Below are positions 30,379 to 38,494 of a stretch of DNA of 64,000 nt, one piece after another (within the stretch, counting starts at the first letter, position 1; the number at the start of each line of letters is the position of its first letter). The DNA lies in the NCBI RefSeq assembly GCF_030719215.1, contig NZ_CP120983.1, positions 3,534,001-3,598,000 on the forward strand, read 5' to 3'. Position numbers and translations under genes: made by a program. A model generated the notes under the pieces. It was given only the letters and a program-made list of their open reading frames with translations. It was not told where the DNA came from and ran no database searches. This stretch comes from Streptomyces sp. Alt3. GTDB lineage: Bacteria > Actinomycetota > Actinomycetes > Streptomycetales > Streptomycetaceae.

Positions 30379-30464
30379 CAGCGTTGAGCCTGCGATGCGC
30401 GGTCGGCACCGTCAAGGGCGTTCCCGCAATCACACAGCAGTCCCACGAAGGGATGACCCGCAGC

Positions 30465-31157
30465 ATGCGTATCGCAGTCTTCGGCGCCAACGGGCCGACC
30501 GGGCGCCACATCACCCACCAGGCTCTCACCGCCGGCCACGACGTCGTCGCGGTGACCCGGCGGCCCGGCTCCGTCCCCGCACGGCCGGGACTCACGGTGG
30601 CTCTCGCCGACGCCACCGACCCGGCGGCTGTCGACGCGGCGGTCGACGGGACCGACGCCGTCCTCTCCGCACTGGGCACGCGCTTCGACAAGGGGAAGAT
30701 CACCACGTACTCGGCGAGTGCCATGGCGATCACCGGGGCCATGACCCGCCACGGCGTCAAGCGGCTGCTCGTCGTCAGCTCCAGCATCGCCGACCCCGAC
30801 TGGCGCCCCAGCGGCGCGCACTTCTTCAACCATGTGCTCGACCCACTGGTCAACCGGCGGCTGGGTCGCACGCTGCACGAGGACATGCGCCGCATGGAGA
30901 GAGCGATCCGCGGGACGGACCTCGACTGGACCCTCGTCCGGCCCTCCGGCCTCTTCGACCACCCTCACGTCACCGACTACACCACTGCCGAGACCAGCGC
31001 CGACGGCGTCTTCACCGCCAGGGCCGACCTCGCGGCGAGCATGCTGCACGAACTGGAGGAGGAGCGGTACGTCCGGAAGGCGATGGGGGTCGTCACGACG
31101 TCGGTGAAGCCGAGCATCGTCAAGTTGATCTGGAACGAGGGCGTGAGGAAGAAGTGA
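30465..31157 (+). CDS. NAD(P)H-binding reductase (atypical SDR, NmrA/YwnB-like)
   Basis: 230 residues. Rossmann motif FGANGPTGRHI (about 6-16), ALADATDPAAVDAAVDGTDAV, the LLVVSSS strand and the LVRPSGLFDHP segment define an atypical SDR of the NAD(P)-binding domain 10 type. Such proteins bind NADPH as reductases (biliverdin/flavin-reductase like) or sensors. No YxxxK is expected in this group. Start: ATG at 30465 with AAGGG about 13 bases upstream; the ATG at 30453 sits directly on the AAGGG and would add four residues. Divergent from a TetR gene that probably controls it; followed by a clear hairpin terminator. Confidence 0.86.
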   Translation: MRIAVFGANGPTGRHITHQALTAGHDVVAVTRRPGSVPARPGLTVALADATDPAAVDAAVDGTDAVLSALGTRFDKGKITTYSASAMAITGAMTRHGVKRLLVVSSSIADPDWRPSGAHFFNHVLDPLVNRRLGRTLHEDMRRMERAIRGTDLDWTLVRPSGLFDHPHVTDYTTAETSADGVFTARADLAASMLHELEEERYVRKAMGVVTTSVKPSIVKLIWNEGVRKK

Positions 31158-31183
31158 GCTGTGCGCCCGGCGGACTCCTCGGC

Positions 31184-31211
31184 CCGGCAAGGGCTCTCCC
31201 TGCCTTGCCGG
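31184..31211 (+). terminator. Hairpin terminator between the reductase and DUF4429 genes
   Basis: Perfect 9-bp stem CCGGCAAGG / CCTTGCCGG with a 10-base loop in the 82-bp gap between convergent stops; it probably serves both directions. Confidence 0.7.
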
Positions 31212-31239
31212 TTCGGCCTCCCTGGGCGGTCAACCCTGT

Positions 31240-31950
31240 TCAGAGGCGCTTCAGCACGGCTCGTTTCGCGGTGGCGAACTCCTCGTCCGTCAGGATGCCC
31301 GCCTCGTACAGCTCGCCCAGCTCGCGGAGCCTGCGCAGCAGGACGTCGTGGTCGTCGGCGGGCGCGGCCGAGACCGCGCCTCCCCGGTCGAAGCGCAGGG
31401 AGCCGTTCTCCAGTCCGATCGCGGGTACCCAGCGCACCCCGGTGACCTCGGGAAGGGTGAGGGTGACGGCGCCGCCCGCCGTCTTGGACTCCTCGGCCTT
31501 CCAGTTCCAGGTGAGGCGGACCGTCCGCCCGTCGAAGGAGGCCGTACCGTCCCCGCCGCCGCCCGACACCGGCACCGACGGTCCCGGCAGCAGGAAGCCG
31601 TCCACCGGCCCGTCGGGCACCTGCTCGATCAGCAGGGCGTTACGGATCTCGTCGACGAGGTACTCCGCCACGCCCGTGCGGTCCTTCTCCACCACGAGCT
31701 GGTAGGGGTCGGCGGCGTCCTTGAGCCGCCCCTCCGCGGCCCGCAGGACGGGGCAGGCACCCGCGCGCAGCCGCAGGCGAAGACGGCCGCCCTTGCGGTC
31801 CGGCTCGAACGACACTCCCGCCACCGCGCGCAGGGGGACGGCGAGTTCACCGAGGTCCTGGCGTACCGGGTGTGCCTTGCTGCCGGGGACGATGCGCACC
31901 GTGTCCCCGTCGAAGCTCCACGTTCCGTCGCGCGAGATGATGTCCGCCAT
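31240..31950 (-). CDS. DUF4429 protein with C-terminal SHOCT domain
   Basis: 236 residues. Two DUF4429-type PH-like halves (GTWSFDGDTVRIVPG near 9-23; TASFDGRTVRLTWNWKAEE near 135-153) followed by a short oligomerisation SHOCT domain at the C-terminus (LRRLRELGELYEAGILTDEEFATAKRAVL in parts, about 205-236). SHOCT segments usually assist assembly of membrane or secreted proteins. No signal peptide or membrane helix is visible. Common in Streptomyces, function unknown. Lies 84 bases downstream from no gene on its strand; the aldo/keto reductase upstream ends with its own possible hairpin. Confidence 0.86.
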   Translation of the reverse strand: MADIISRDGTWSFDGDTVRIVPGSKAHPVRQDLGELAVPLRAVAGVSFEPDRKGGRLRLRLRAGACPVLRAAEGRLKDAADPYQLVVEKDRTGVAEYLVDEIRNALLIEQVPDGPVDGFLLPGPSVPVSGGGGDGTASFDGRTVRLTWNWKAEESKTAGGAVTLTLPEVTGVRWVPAIGLENGSLRFDRGGAVSAAPADDHDVLLRRLRELGELYEAGILTDEEFATAKRAVLKRL

Positions 31951-32011
31951 ACCGCGAATTCTGCCAGGCGCGCCCGTGTTCGTGGCGGGGTCGAGCCCCT
32001 CCGCGCGGACA

Positions 32012-32033
32012 CCCCGGCACCGGAGGACCGGGG
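32012..32033 (-). terminator. Possible terminator of the aldo/keto reductase gene
   Basis: Six-base stem CCCCGG / CCGGGG with a 10-base loop immediately after the reductase stop at 32035. Confidence 0.4.
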
Positions 32034-32034
32034 C

Positions 32035-33063
32035 TCAGGCGGCCGAGCGCTCCTCGGGCCGGCGGCGGCGCAGGTGGGCGTGCTCGATCGCCGGCGGGGC
32101 GTAGGCCATGTCGAGCGTCCCGATGTCGGTGCCCGGGGGCACGATGGCGTCGATCCGGTCGAGGGTCTCGTCGTCCAGCTCGGTCTCCGCGCCCGCGAGG
32201 AGGTCGTCGAGGTGGTTCATGGTGCGCGGGCCGATGATCGCCGAGGTGACGCCCGGGTGGGCGATCACGAAGGCCGTCGCCAGGTGCGTCAGCGGCATCC
32301 CGGCGCCCTCGGCGACGGGGATCAGCGCCTCGACCGCGTCCAGCCTGCGCTCGTCGCTCAGGTGCTTGAAGCCGTAGGCGGCGCGGTGGGTGTCGGGCGT
32401 GCGGCCCTTGCGGTAGCGGCCCGTGAGCAGTCCGCCGGCGAGCGGGCTCCAGACCAGGGCGCCCATGCCGTAACGCTCGCAGGCGGGGAGCACCTCGCGT
32501 TCGATGCCCCGGTTGAGGATCGAGTAGGGCGGCTGCTCGGTGCGGAAACGCTCAAGGCCGCGCCGCTCGGAGACCCACTGCGCCTCGACGATGTCCGAGG
32601 CGGGGAAGGTGGACGCGCCGATGTTCCGGACCTTTCCCGCGCGCACGAGGTCGGTGAGCGCGGAGAGCGTCTCCTCCACGTCGGTGTCCGGCGACGGCCT
32701 GTGGACCTGGAACAGATCGACGTGATCGGTGCCCAGGCGCCGCAGGGAGTCCTCCAGCGCGCGCACCAGCCAACGGCGCGAGTTGCCGCGCTGGTTGGGG
32801 TCGTCCCCCATCGGGAGATGGGCCTTGGTCGCCAGCACGACCTCGTCCCGGCGGCCCTTGAGCGCCTTCCCGACGATCTCCTCGGACTCGCCGCGCGAGT
32901 AGACGTCGGCGGTGTCGATGAAATTGATGCCCGCGTCGAGTGCCTTGTGGATGATGCGGACGGACTCCTCGTGGTCGGGGTTGCCCATGGCGCCGAACAT
33001 CATCGCGCCGAGGCAGTACGGACTGACCTTGATGCCGGTGCGGCCCAGCGTGCGGTACTTCAT
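32035..33063 (-). CDS. Aldo/keto reductase
   Basis: 342 residues. (beta/alpha)8 AKR signature: LGRTGIKVSPYCLGAMMFG, active-site DTADVYSRGESEEIVGKAL (Asp and Tyr, about 50-69), catalytic Lys in LATKAHLPMG and His in FQVHRPSPD; cofactor loop IIGPRTMNHLDD near the C-terminus for NADPH. Resembles YhdN/YdjG-type AKR11/12 enzymes that reduce aldehydes of broad range. ATG at 33063. Divergent from a TetR gene across a 111-bp spacer with a long palindrome, so it is very probably that repressor's target and may respond to toxic electrophiles. Confidence 0.9.
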   Translation of the reverse strand: MKYRTLGRTGIKVSPYCLGAMMFGAMGNPDHEESVRIIHKALDAGINFIDTADVYSRGESEEIVGKALKGRRDEVVLATKAHLPMGDDPNQRGNSRRWLVRALEDSLRRLGTDHVDLFQVHRPSPDTDVEETLSALTDLVRAGKVRNIGASTFPASDIVEAQWVSERRGLERFRTEQPPYSILNRGIEREVLPACERYGMGALVWSPLAGGLLTGRYRKGRTPDTHRAAYGFKHLSDERRLDAVEALIPVAEGAGMPLTHLATAFVIAHPGVTSAIIGPRTMNHLDDLLAGAETELDDETLDRIDAIVPPGTDIGTLDMAYAPPAIEHAHLRRRRPEERSAA

Positions 33064-33115
33064 GACGGTTCTCGCCCCTTGGTCGACGTCCCGTGCGGAC
33101 GTTAGGCTGAATAAA

Positions 33116-33130
33116 CGGAACAACGTTCAG
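33116..33130. promoter_or_regulatory. Second, imperfect operator half-pair near the AKR/TetR promoters
   Basis: CGGAACAACGTTCAG contains GAAC-AAC-GTTC symmetry and shares the CGGAAC core with the 21-bp palindrome 9 bases further right. It lies 53 bases upstream of the reductase start and may be a lower-affinity site for the same TetR repressor. Confidence 0.5.
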
Positions 33131-33138
33131 CAACGACA

Positions 33139-33159
33139 ATACGGAACACTGTTCCGTAT
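33139..33159. promoter_or_regulatory. Perfect 21-bp palindromic operator
   Basis: Ten-base perfect arms ATACGGAACA and TGTTCCGTAT around one C. The GTTCCGTAT / ATACGGAAC pattern is a classical TetR-type operator. It ends 15 bases before the TetR GTG and sits in the shared promoter region of the TetR and reductase genes. Confidence 0.8.
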
Positions 33160-33174
33160 AGCAAGGGAAGTGCC

Positions 33175-33786
33175 GTGCGCGAGGACACGACGCGGGGAAC
33201 CGACCCCGGCGCCGCCGACGGAGTGGCCCCGAAGAAGGTGCGCGCCGACGTGCGGCGCAACACGGACGCCCTGCTCACAGCGGCGGCGGAGGTGTTCCTC
33301 ACCTCGGGGGTGGACGCGCCGGTACGCCAGATCACGGCGAGGGCCGGAGTGGGTGCGGGCACCCTCTACCGCCACTTCCCGCAGCGCTCCGACCTCATCG
33401 CAGCGGTCTTCCGGCACGAGGTCGACGCCTGCGCCGACGCGGCCCCCACCCTCGCGGCGGAGTACGGACCGGCCGAGGCGCTCACCCGGTGGCTGCAGCG
33501 ACTGGCCCTCTTCTTCGCCACGAAGCGGGGGCTCAGCGCCGCGCTGCACTCGGGGGACTCGACCTACGACAGCCTCCCCGCCTACTTCGAGCAGCGCTTC
33601 ATGCCCGCGCTCACCGGCCTCATCGACGCGGCGGCCGAGGCGGGCGAGATCCGCCCCGACGTCACGCCCGACGACCTGCTGGTCGCGACCCGCAATCTGG
33701 CCGTCCCCGAGTGCGAGGACGACACCGGGCACACGCGGCGGATGATCGCCCTGCTCGTCGACGGGCTCCGCTATCAGGCGCGGTGA
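33175..33786 (+). CDS. TetR-family repressor divergent from the aldo/keto reductase
   Basis: 203 residues, GTG start with GGGAAG 5 bases upstream. HTH: RNTDALLTAAAEVFLTSGVDAPVRQI then ARAGVGAGTLYRHFPQRSDLIAAVF (about 29-80). The C-terminal domain (LQRLALFFATKRGLSAAL, DLLVATRNLAVPECEDDTGHTRRMIALLVDGLR) matches the TetR_C_11-like group often paired with aldo/keto reductases or SDRs. Autoregulation and repression of the divergent reductase through the palindrome at 33139-33159 are strongly suggested by position. Confidence 0.9.
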   Translation: MREDTTRGTDPGAADGVAPKKVRADVRRNTDALLTAAAEVFLTSGVDAPVRQITARAGVGAGTLYRHFPQRSDLIAAVFRHEVDACADAAPTLAAEYGPAEALTRWLQRLALFFATKRGLSAALHSGDSTYDSLPAYFEQRFMPALTGLIDAAAEAGEIRPDVTPDDLLVATRNLAVPECEDDTGHTRRMIALLVDGLRYQAR

Positions 33787-34808
33787 ACCGCGCCTTCGTC
33801 CCCGGGACATGAGGCGCCGAGCTTCGCGAAGCGCTCCCGCCACGGCAGCGGTTCGGGCTCGGCCTCGGCCAGGTGTTTCCGTTCCTCCCAGCGTTCCCAC
33901 GCCGCACGGCGACGGCAGGGGCCGCACTCGGTCTCGTCGGAGAGCGGCCGGAAGACGTGCACGTCACCCTCCGGGCCGACCACCGTGCAGGCCACCAGCT
34001 CCGCGACGCGGGGCGGAGTGGCGGCGGGCTCCGGAGAAGGCGCGGCGGGGAGTTCCGGCGGCATCTTGTGCAGCAGCCTGAACCGCAGGAAGCCCACCGC
34101 CGACCGCACCCCGTCACCGGGCAGCTCACTGGTCAGCACGCGCCGCAGCTCGCCTGCCGACACCCCGCGGAGCAGCCAGCGACCGGCGAGCTCCGCAAGC
34201 CCCCGGGCCTCCTTCACCCCGAGGTACAACTCCCGCCGCACATGACGCAGCGACAGCAGGACACGCTCACCCTCGGCCGCCTCCGGGCCGAGCGCGACCT
34301 GGAGCCCGACTTCGGGGCGGACTTCGGGCCGGCCCTCGGGCCGGTCCTCGGGCCGGGCTTCGGAGGGTGGGTGGGGACAGTTCTTCTCCTGTTCTTCCCC
34401 CACAGGTAGTTGACGACCGGCCACCCGGCCGGCCGGGTCACCGACCGTCGGTTTCCGGGCACTCGGAGGCTGCTCGGTCCGGCCGTGGCGCAGCGCGGAG
34501 GCCTCCTCGGGCGTGAGCGGCACGTTGGACAGCAGCTGCTCCGTGACCCAGCGCCCGCGCTCCCCCTGATCGCGCCACTCATGGACGTAACCATGCGCGA
34601 CCAGCTGTTCCTTGGACTTCTGGTAGGCCCGCCCCGTGATGCCGAGCTTGCGCGCGTGCTCGCCGAGCGGCCGCGCGGCCATCTCCTCGGGGAGCCCCTG
34701 TACGGCCAGGAGCAGAATCTTCGCGTCGCTGGTCAGCCGCGAATGGCGGACGACGTCGTGCGAAGCCTTCGTGTAGCGCCGGGAGGGCGCGATAGCATGC
34801 CGAAGCAT
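33774..34808 (-). CDS. Helix-turn-helix regulatory protein with PEDRPEG repeats
   Basis: 344 residues. N-terminal winged-helix part: RRYTKASHDVVRHSRLTSDAKILLL and ARKLGITGRAYQKSKEQLVAHGYVHEWRDQG (about 9-85), as found in a large Streptomyces family of HTH proteins, several related to replication-type proteins. A Pro/Glu/Arg linker around residues 145-175 has a 4-residue repeat (RPED RPEG RPEV RPEV) coded by 12-base DNA repeats. The C-terminal part holds a Cys pair in ETECGPCRRRAAWERW that could bind metal with other ligands. ATG with GGAGT 10 bases upstream. Downstream 13 bases overlap the end of the TetR gene on the other strand. Confidence 0.78.
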   Translation of the reverse strand: MLRHAIAPSRRYTKASHDVVRHSRLTSDAKILLLAVQGLPEEMAARPLGEHARKLGITGRAYQKSKEQLVAHGYVHEWRDQGERGRWVTEQLLSNVPLTPEEASALRHGRTEQPPSARKPTVGDPAGRVAGRQLPVGEEQEKNCPHPPSEARPEDRPEGRPEVRPEVGLQVALGPEAAEGERVLLSLRHVRRELYLGVKEARGLAELAGRWLLRGVSAGELRRVLTSELPGDGVRSAVGFLRFRLLHKMPPELPAAPSPEPAATPPRVAELVACTVVGPEGDVHVFRPLSDETECGPCRRRAAWERWEERKHLAEAEPEPLPWRERFAKLGASCPGDEGAVHRA

Positions 34809-34902
34809 CTCGGTGGACTCCTGATCCACTCGTGGGTGAAGGCCCTCGGCTCGGTGTTGGTAGCACCACCGGGGGCCGCCCGCGCACCGCACATGCACGG
34901 AA

Positions 34903-34920
34903 CGTAATGACGCGATTACG
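34903..34920. promoter_or_regulatory. Inverted repeat CGTAAT-N6-ATTACG upstream of the HTH gene
   Basis: Six-base perfect arms, about 95 bases upstream of the HTH gene start in a 171-bp gap, unusually A/T-rich for this genome. A candidate operator or activator site for that gene. Confidence 0.45.
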
Positions 34921-34979
34921 GTACCGCACGCCGTGAGTACCGTTTCGCATATGCCCCGATGTGCCGGTCGCGGTCCAAC

Positions 34980-35393
34980 TCACCCCGCCAGCAGGGCCAC
35001 CGCCACCTCGTGCAGCAGCTTCGCCTCCACGAACGGGGCCTCCGCGGTGGGCCGCGAGCGCCAGTCCAGGGGCCACGTCCTGCCCCCGAGCGCCGGGATC
35101 CCGACGAACGCCTCGCACTGGAGGTCCCGCCCTATCAGCCGCGCGCCGATCGGCCACCGGTAGGCGGCGGCACTCTGCGGCGGCAGCAGGAAGTACGTAC
35201 TCCTGTCACCCACCCCCGACCGCACGATCGGACCCGCCCGGAAGTCGGTGAACTGCATCAGCTCGTACGCCACTTCATCGCCCGCCGACCCGATGACGCG
35301 TACGGCGTCGAAGTGGACGCCGACATGCCGGAGCGCATGCCCGCTCGCGGGAACCCAGGAGGGGACCTGGCCCGGTGAACTTCTCTGATCCAT
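34980..35393 (-). CDS. Hypothetical protein of 137 residues
   Basis: Not assigned to a characterised family. 137 residues from ATG 35393: a short N-terminus, SWVPASGHALRHVGVHFDAVRV, VAYELMQFTDFRAGPIVRS, YFLLPPQSAAAYRWP and a GRDLQCEAFVGIPALGG segment. The opening V.ASG.HFDAVRV and the RWP/G motifs resemble the small Streptomyces proteins related to the N-terminal part of bifunctional primase/polymerase proteins, but this is only a loose impression. No membrane segment. A Crp-like palindrome lies 29 bases upstream of the start. The HTH gene downstream is on the same strand, 171 bases away. Confidence 0.7.
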   Translation of the reverse strand: MDQRSSPGQVPSWVPASGHALRHVGVHFDAVRVIGSAGDEVAYELMQFTDFRAGPIVRSGVGDRSTYFLLPPQSAAAYRWPIGARLIGRDLQCEAFVGIPALGGRTWPLDWRSRPTAEAPFVEAKLLHEVAVALLAG

Positions 35394-35421
35394 GAGCCAA
35401 GCGTGCCGACGAACCCGCGAC

Positions 35422-35435
35422 GTGACCAGCGTCAC
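35422..35435. promoter_or_regulatory. Crp-like site GTGACCAGCGTCAC
   Basis: Symmetric GTGAC-N4-GTCAC. It fits the GTG-N6-GNCAC consensus described for S. coelicolor Crp. Position is 29 bases upstream of the leftward 137-residue gene; a GTG with a strong AGGAGG lies rightward at 35476 but opens no convincing gene. Confidence 0.55.
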
Positions 35436-35598
35436 AGGACAACTGTGCACGGTTGTGTATTCAGGAGGTGGAGTAGTGCGCTCCGGTGAACCCGGAAGTG
35501 GTAACGCGCCCCGCTGCGCCCCTCCCGCCCCCGGCCCCCGGCCCCCCGCCCTCGGAAACCAGGAGGACCGCCGCCCCGCGCGCCCGGGACGCCCTCAC

Positions 35599-36435
35599 TC
35601 ATCCCTTCAGGAACTCGGTGATCTGCGGGGCGATCTTCCGCGGTGCCATGACGACGGCACCATGGCCGAGTCCGGGCAGAGCGCGGTGGTCGGCCTGCGG
35701 CAGAATCTCCGTGACGGCGTCGGCGGCACGCCGGAAGGCGGCCGGGCTCTTCCCGCCGGTCAGCACACGGGTCGGTACGGTCACGCCGTTCCACTCCCCG
35801 GCGCGCAGCGGCTCGCCCTGCTGGGTGTCACCCATGACCGCGATGTCGTAGGGCAGGGTGCGGGCCATGCCGGTGAGGTTCGACCACACCTTCGGCATGA
35901 GCTTCATGAAGAACACAGCGATACCGGGCATGCCCTGCACCCTGGTCATGAAGTACCTGACCGCGTCGCCGTCCCGGCCGTCCGCGAGCAACGCGTTCAC
36001 CTGCCGCGCGAGATCCCTGGGCGGCCCGTCGTCGTCGCCGGCGACCACGAACGGCGGCTCGTACAACGCGAGACGGTCGACGTTAACTCCGGCGGCGGCC
36101 GCGCGCAGGGCGAGGACCGCTCCGGAGGACGAGCCGAACAGCGACGCCGTACCGCCGACGTGTTCGATCAGGGCGGCGATGTCCTCGATCTCCCGGTCAG
36201 GGGCGTAGGCGTCCGCGTCTCCGCTGGCACCCCGTCCGCGCCGGTCGTAGTTGATCACGGTGAAGTCCTCGGCGAGGAGCGCGGCGAGCTCGGCGGTGTC
36301 GGAGCGGTCCGCCAGCGCCGAGGCCACCAGGACGACGGCCGGCCCGCTCCCCGACCTCTCGAACACGATCTCCGTACCGTCGGCGGAGACGACCTGGTCT
36401 CCGGTACCGGCCGACCGTCCTCGTGCTGTTGCCAT
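35599..36435 (-). CDS. Alpha/beta hydrolase
   Basis: 278 residues, alpha/beta hydrolase fold: strand VINYDRRGRGASGD (about 60-73), nucleophile elbow GSSSG with Ser103, acid in VLTGGKSP region and His in LPGLGHGAVVM near 256. The oxyanion HG is replaced by VLVASALAD. Similar Streptomyces proteins belong to the MhpC/haloperoxidase-like group with unknown substrates. A run rich in Met (MTRVQGMPGIAVFFMKLMP) forms the cap. Cytoplasmic. Stands alone. Confidence 0.88.
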   Translation of the reverse strand: MATARGRSAGTGDQVVSADGTEIVFERSGSGPAVVLVASALADRSDTAELAALLAEDFTVINYDRRGRGASGDADAYAPDREIEDIAALIEHVGGTASLFGSSSGAVLALRAAAAGVNVDRLALYEPPFVVAGDDDGPPRDLARQVNALLADGRDGDAVRYFMTRVQGMPGIAVFFMKLMPKVWSNLTGMARTLPYDIAVMGDTQQGEPLRAGEWNGVTVPTRVLTGGKSPAAFRRAADAVTEILPQADHRALPGLGHGAVVMAPRKIAPQITEFLKG

Positions 36436-36610
36436 GTTCGTCTCTCCGTTGCGCGCAGGGCCGACTGGGACGTGAGGTGCTGCTGATATGACCCTCGCCG
36501 GGCGCGGAACTCATCGATGCCGCGGAGACCGGGTGGCGCACAAGGCCCGCCCCGGCGGAATCCGCGCAACCCGGTGGCGTCCGCCGCGGATATCGGGAAG
36601 GCTCGCGCCC

Positions 36611-36991
36611 ATGGTCTCAGTGGTGCAGAACGTGGCGATCGACTGTGCGGATGCCTATGGGCTGGCCCGGTTCTGGAGCAGTGTGACCGGCAGCCCGCTG
36701 GATCCGGAGGCCGCGCCGGGCAGCCGGGAGACCCAGGTGCTGCTGCCGGAGGGCCCGATGCTCTACTTCAACCAGGTGCCCGAGGCCAAGACGGTCAAGA
36801 ACCGGATCCATCTGTGTCTGCGCCCGGAGACCTCGCGCGACCCGGAGGTGGAACGGCTGACGGGCCTCGGAGCCACCTTGGTCGACGACCTCCGGAATCC
36901 CGACGGTTCGGGCTGGACCGTGCTCGCCGATCCTGAAGGGAACGAGTTCTGCGTCCTGCGCAGCGAGTCCGACCGGGCGGCCATGAGCTAG
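36611..36991 (+). CDS. VOC-superfamily (glyoxalase-like) protein
   Basis: 126 residues of one VOC (glyoxalase/bleomycin resistance) fold: VQNVAIDCADAYGLARFWSSVTG at the start, LYFNQVPEAKTVKNRIHLCLRP in the middle with the His of the metal/ligand strand, and WTVLADPEGNEFCVLR at the end. Matches the Glyoxalase_6 type common in actinomycetes. ATG at 36611 is conserved; the open frame before it has no ribosome site. Followed by a short hairpin (36992-37010). Confidence 0.88.
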   Translation: MVSVVQNVAIDCADAYGLARFWSSVTGSPLDPEAAPGSRETQVLLPEGPMLYFNQVPEAKTVKNRIHLCLRPETSRDPEVERLTGLGATLVDDLRNPDGSGWTVLADPEGNEFCVLRSESDRAAMS

Positions 36992-37010
36992 GACCGGGTT
37001 CCGGCCGGTC
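36992..37010 (+). terminator. Possible short terminator after the VOC gene
   Basis: GACCGG / CCGGTC six-base stem with a 7-base loop starting right after the stop codon. Confidence 0.4.
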
Positions 37011-37102
37011 GGCTCCGTCGACGAGGCGGACGGCTCCCGGTCGCTCGACATGATCCTCGACCTGGCCCCGCCCCCGGCGACCGATGACGCGGGTCCCCGG
37101 GG

Positions 37103-37148
37103 CGGCCCGCGGCCTCCGAATCACGCGTCACACGGCCCACGGCCTCCG
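37103..37148. repeat. Direct repeat of a 16-base unit (CGGCCCRCGGCCTCCG)
   Basis: Two copies 30 bases apart (37103-37118 and 37133-37148) in the gap after the VOC gene, next to the stop of the FtsX-type permease. Meaning unknown; may be a slippage product. Confidence 0.5.
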
Positions 37149-37150
37149 CG

Positions 37151-38491
37151 TCACGCGGCCACGGCGACCGCGTCGATGGCCGGTGTACGCAGCGTCCTGC
37201 GTGCGGTCCCGAGGCTCGTGCCGAGGGTGACCACCGTGGCGACGGCCATGACGGCCAGCCAGGTGCCCGGTCCCTGGTCGGGCAGGACCTGGTCGGTGCG
37301 GACCATGGTGAAGGGGATGATCCCCGCGACTCCCGCGACGGTTCCCAGGACCAGCCCGGTCAGCGTGAGGATCACCGACTCCCAGCCGACCACGCGCAGG
37401 ACCTGGCCGGGGGTCGCCCCGGCGAGACGCTGCTGCCCGAACTCACGGCTCCGGTAGGAGGTGGCCGCGTAGAGGGTGTTGGCGAGCATGATGCAGGAGA
37501 AGACCACCACGATCCCGACGACGACCAGGTTGAGGGTCTCCACGTTCTTGTCCTCGACGGACTCGGCCAGGCCGGACCCGGTGACCCGGCCGGTCTCCAC
37601 CCCCTGGATGTAGAGGGTGGCGGTGGCCACGCCGGTGAAGATGATCAACGGCATGAGCACTCCGGCGAGTTCGGCGCCCCGTCGGCGCAGGTTCCGGACG
37701 CTCAGATAGCCGCCCGCCCCGCCCACCGCCGCCAACGGCCCCCGCAGGAGCACCAGCATCCGCCCCAGCAGGGACGGGGCGAGGACGGCGAAGCCGACGG
37801 AGAGAAGGATGGCTCCGTAGGCGGGAAAAGCCATCAGCATCTCGTCGGTGCTGTCGACGGCGTACGTGCTGAGGACGCCCCCGGTCCCGGCCACCAGCGC
37901 GGCGCAGCCCGCCAGGGTGCGGGCCCGGGCGCGGGAGGGACTGCGGACTCCGGTGGCGGCCACGGTGGCGCGGCGTACGGCGAGGAACGCCGCGCCGACC
38001 GAGGCGAGCAGTACGACGCCGAAGCCCGACCCGAGCGCCACGGCGCCGAAGGCCGGGTCGACCTGGGGAGCGACCTGGCCGCTGTCCTGGAACAGGTCGA
38101 GCAGGAGGCGGCCGCCGAGCACGGCGGGCCCGGCGGCGAGCACCGTGCCGGCCAGGGCCACCACGGCGGACTCCCCGACGACCATGCGCGTGATCTGCCC
38201 CGGAGTGGCACCCGTGCAGCGCAGCAGACGGATCTCCTCGGCCCGCTGGCGTACGGCGACGGTGAGCGTGGAGGCGATGGCGAAGAAGACGAGGAGGGCG
38301 CCGTATCCACCGACGACACTCGCGGCGAGGGTCATGGACTGCGAGCTCACCTCGTCGACACCAGGAGCCGCCGCCGTGTCGTGCAGGGAGCCGAACGTCA
38401 TGATGATCACGGCGCCTAGGGACGCCGAGAGCAGGGTGGCGAGGAAGCGCCCGGGGCGCTTGCGGACCGAGCGTACGGCCAGGAAGAACAT
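37151..38491 (-). CDS. FtsX-like ABC transporter permease
   Basis: 446 residues with about eight membrane helices in two FtsX blocks. Typical pieces: RPGRFLATLLSASLGAVIIM at the N-terminus, RQRAEEIRLLRCTGATPGQITRMV (the coupling loop, about 80-104) and its repeat SYRSREFGQQRLAGATPGQVLRVV (about 355-380). Pairs with the ATPase encoded 3 bases upstream. Such MacB/BceAB/LolCDE-like exporters move or remove peptides and lipids, often antimicrobial peptides; the adjacent divergent two-component system supports a role in envelope stress or peptide resistance (inference). Confidence 0.9.
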   Translation of the reverse strand: MFFLAVRSVRKRPGRFLATLLSASLGAVIIMTFGSLHDTAAAPGVDEVSSQSMTLAASVVGGYGALLVFFAIASTLTVAVRQRAEEIRLLRCTGATPGQITRMVVGESAVVALAGTVLAAGPAVLGGRLLLDLFQDSGQVAPQVDPAFGAVALGSGFGVVLLASVGAAFLAVRRATVAATGVRSPSRARARTLAGCAALVAGTGGVLSTYAVDSTDEMLMAFPAYGAILLSVGFAVLAPSLLGRMLVLLRGPLAAVGGAGGYLSVRNLRRRGAELAGVLMPLIIFTGVATATLYIQGVETGRVTGSGLAESVEDKNVETLNLVVVGIVVVFSCIMLANTLYAATSYRSREFGQQRLAGATPGQVLRVVGWESVILTLTGLVLGTVAGVAGIIPFTMVRTDQVLPDQGPGTWLAVMAVATVVTLGTSLGTARRTLRTPAIDAVAVAA

Positions 38492-38494
38492 CGC

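Noticed and set aside
30384..30464. Longer start of the NAD(P)-binding reductase from 30384
   Set aside because: The extra residues have no similarity to the family and the ribosome-like AAGGG lies just before the later ATGs.
35476..36486. GTG with a very good AGGAGG site opening a rightward frame
   Set aside because: After the first codons it runs antisense to the alpha/beta hydrolase and has no protein-like character; the ribosome-like site is probably chance.
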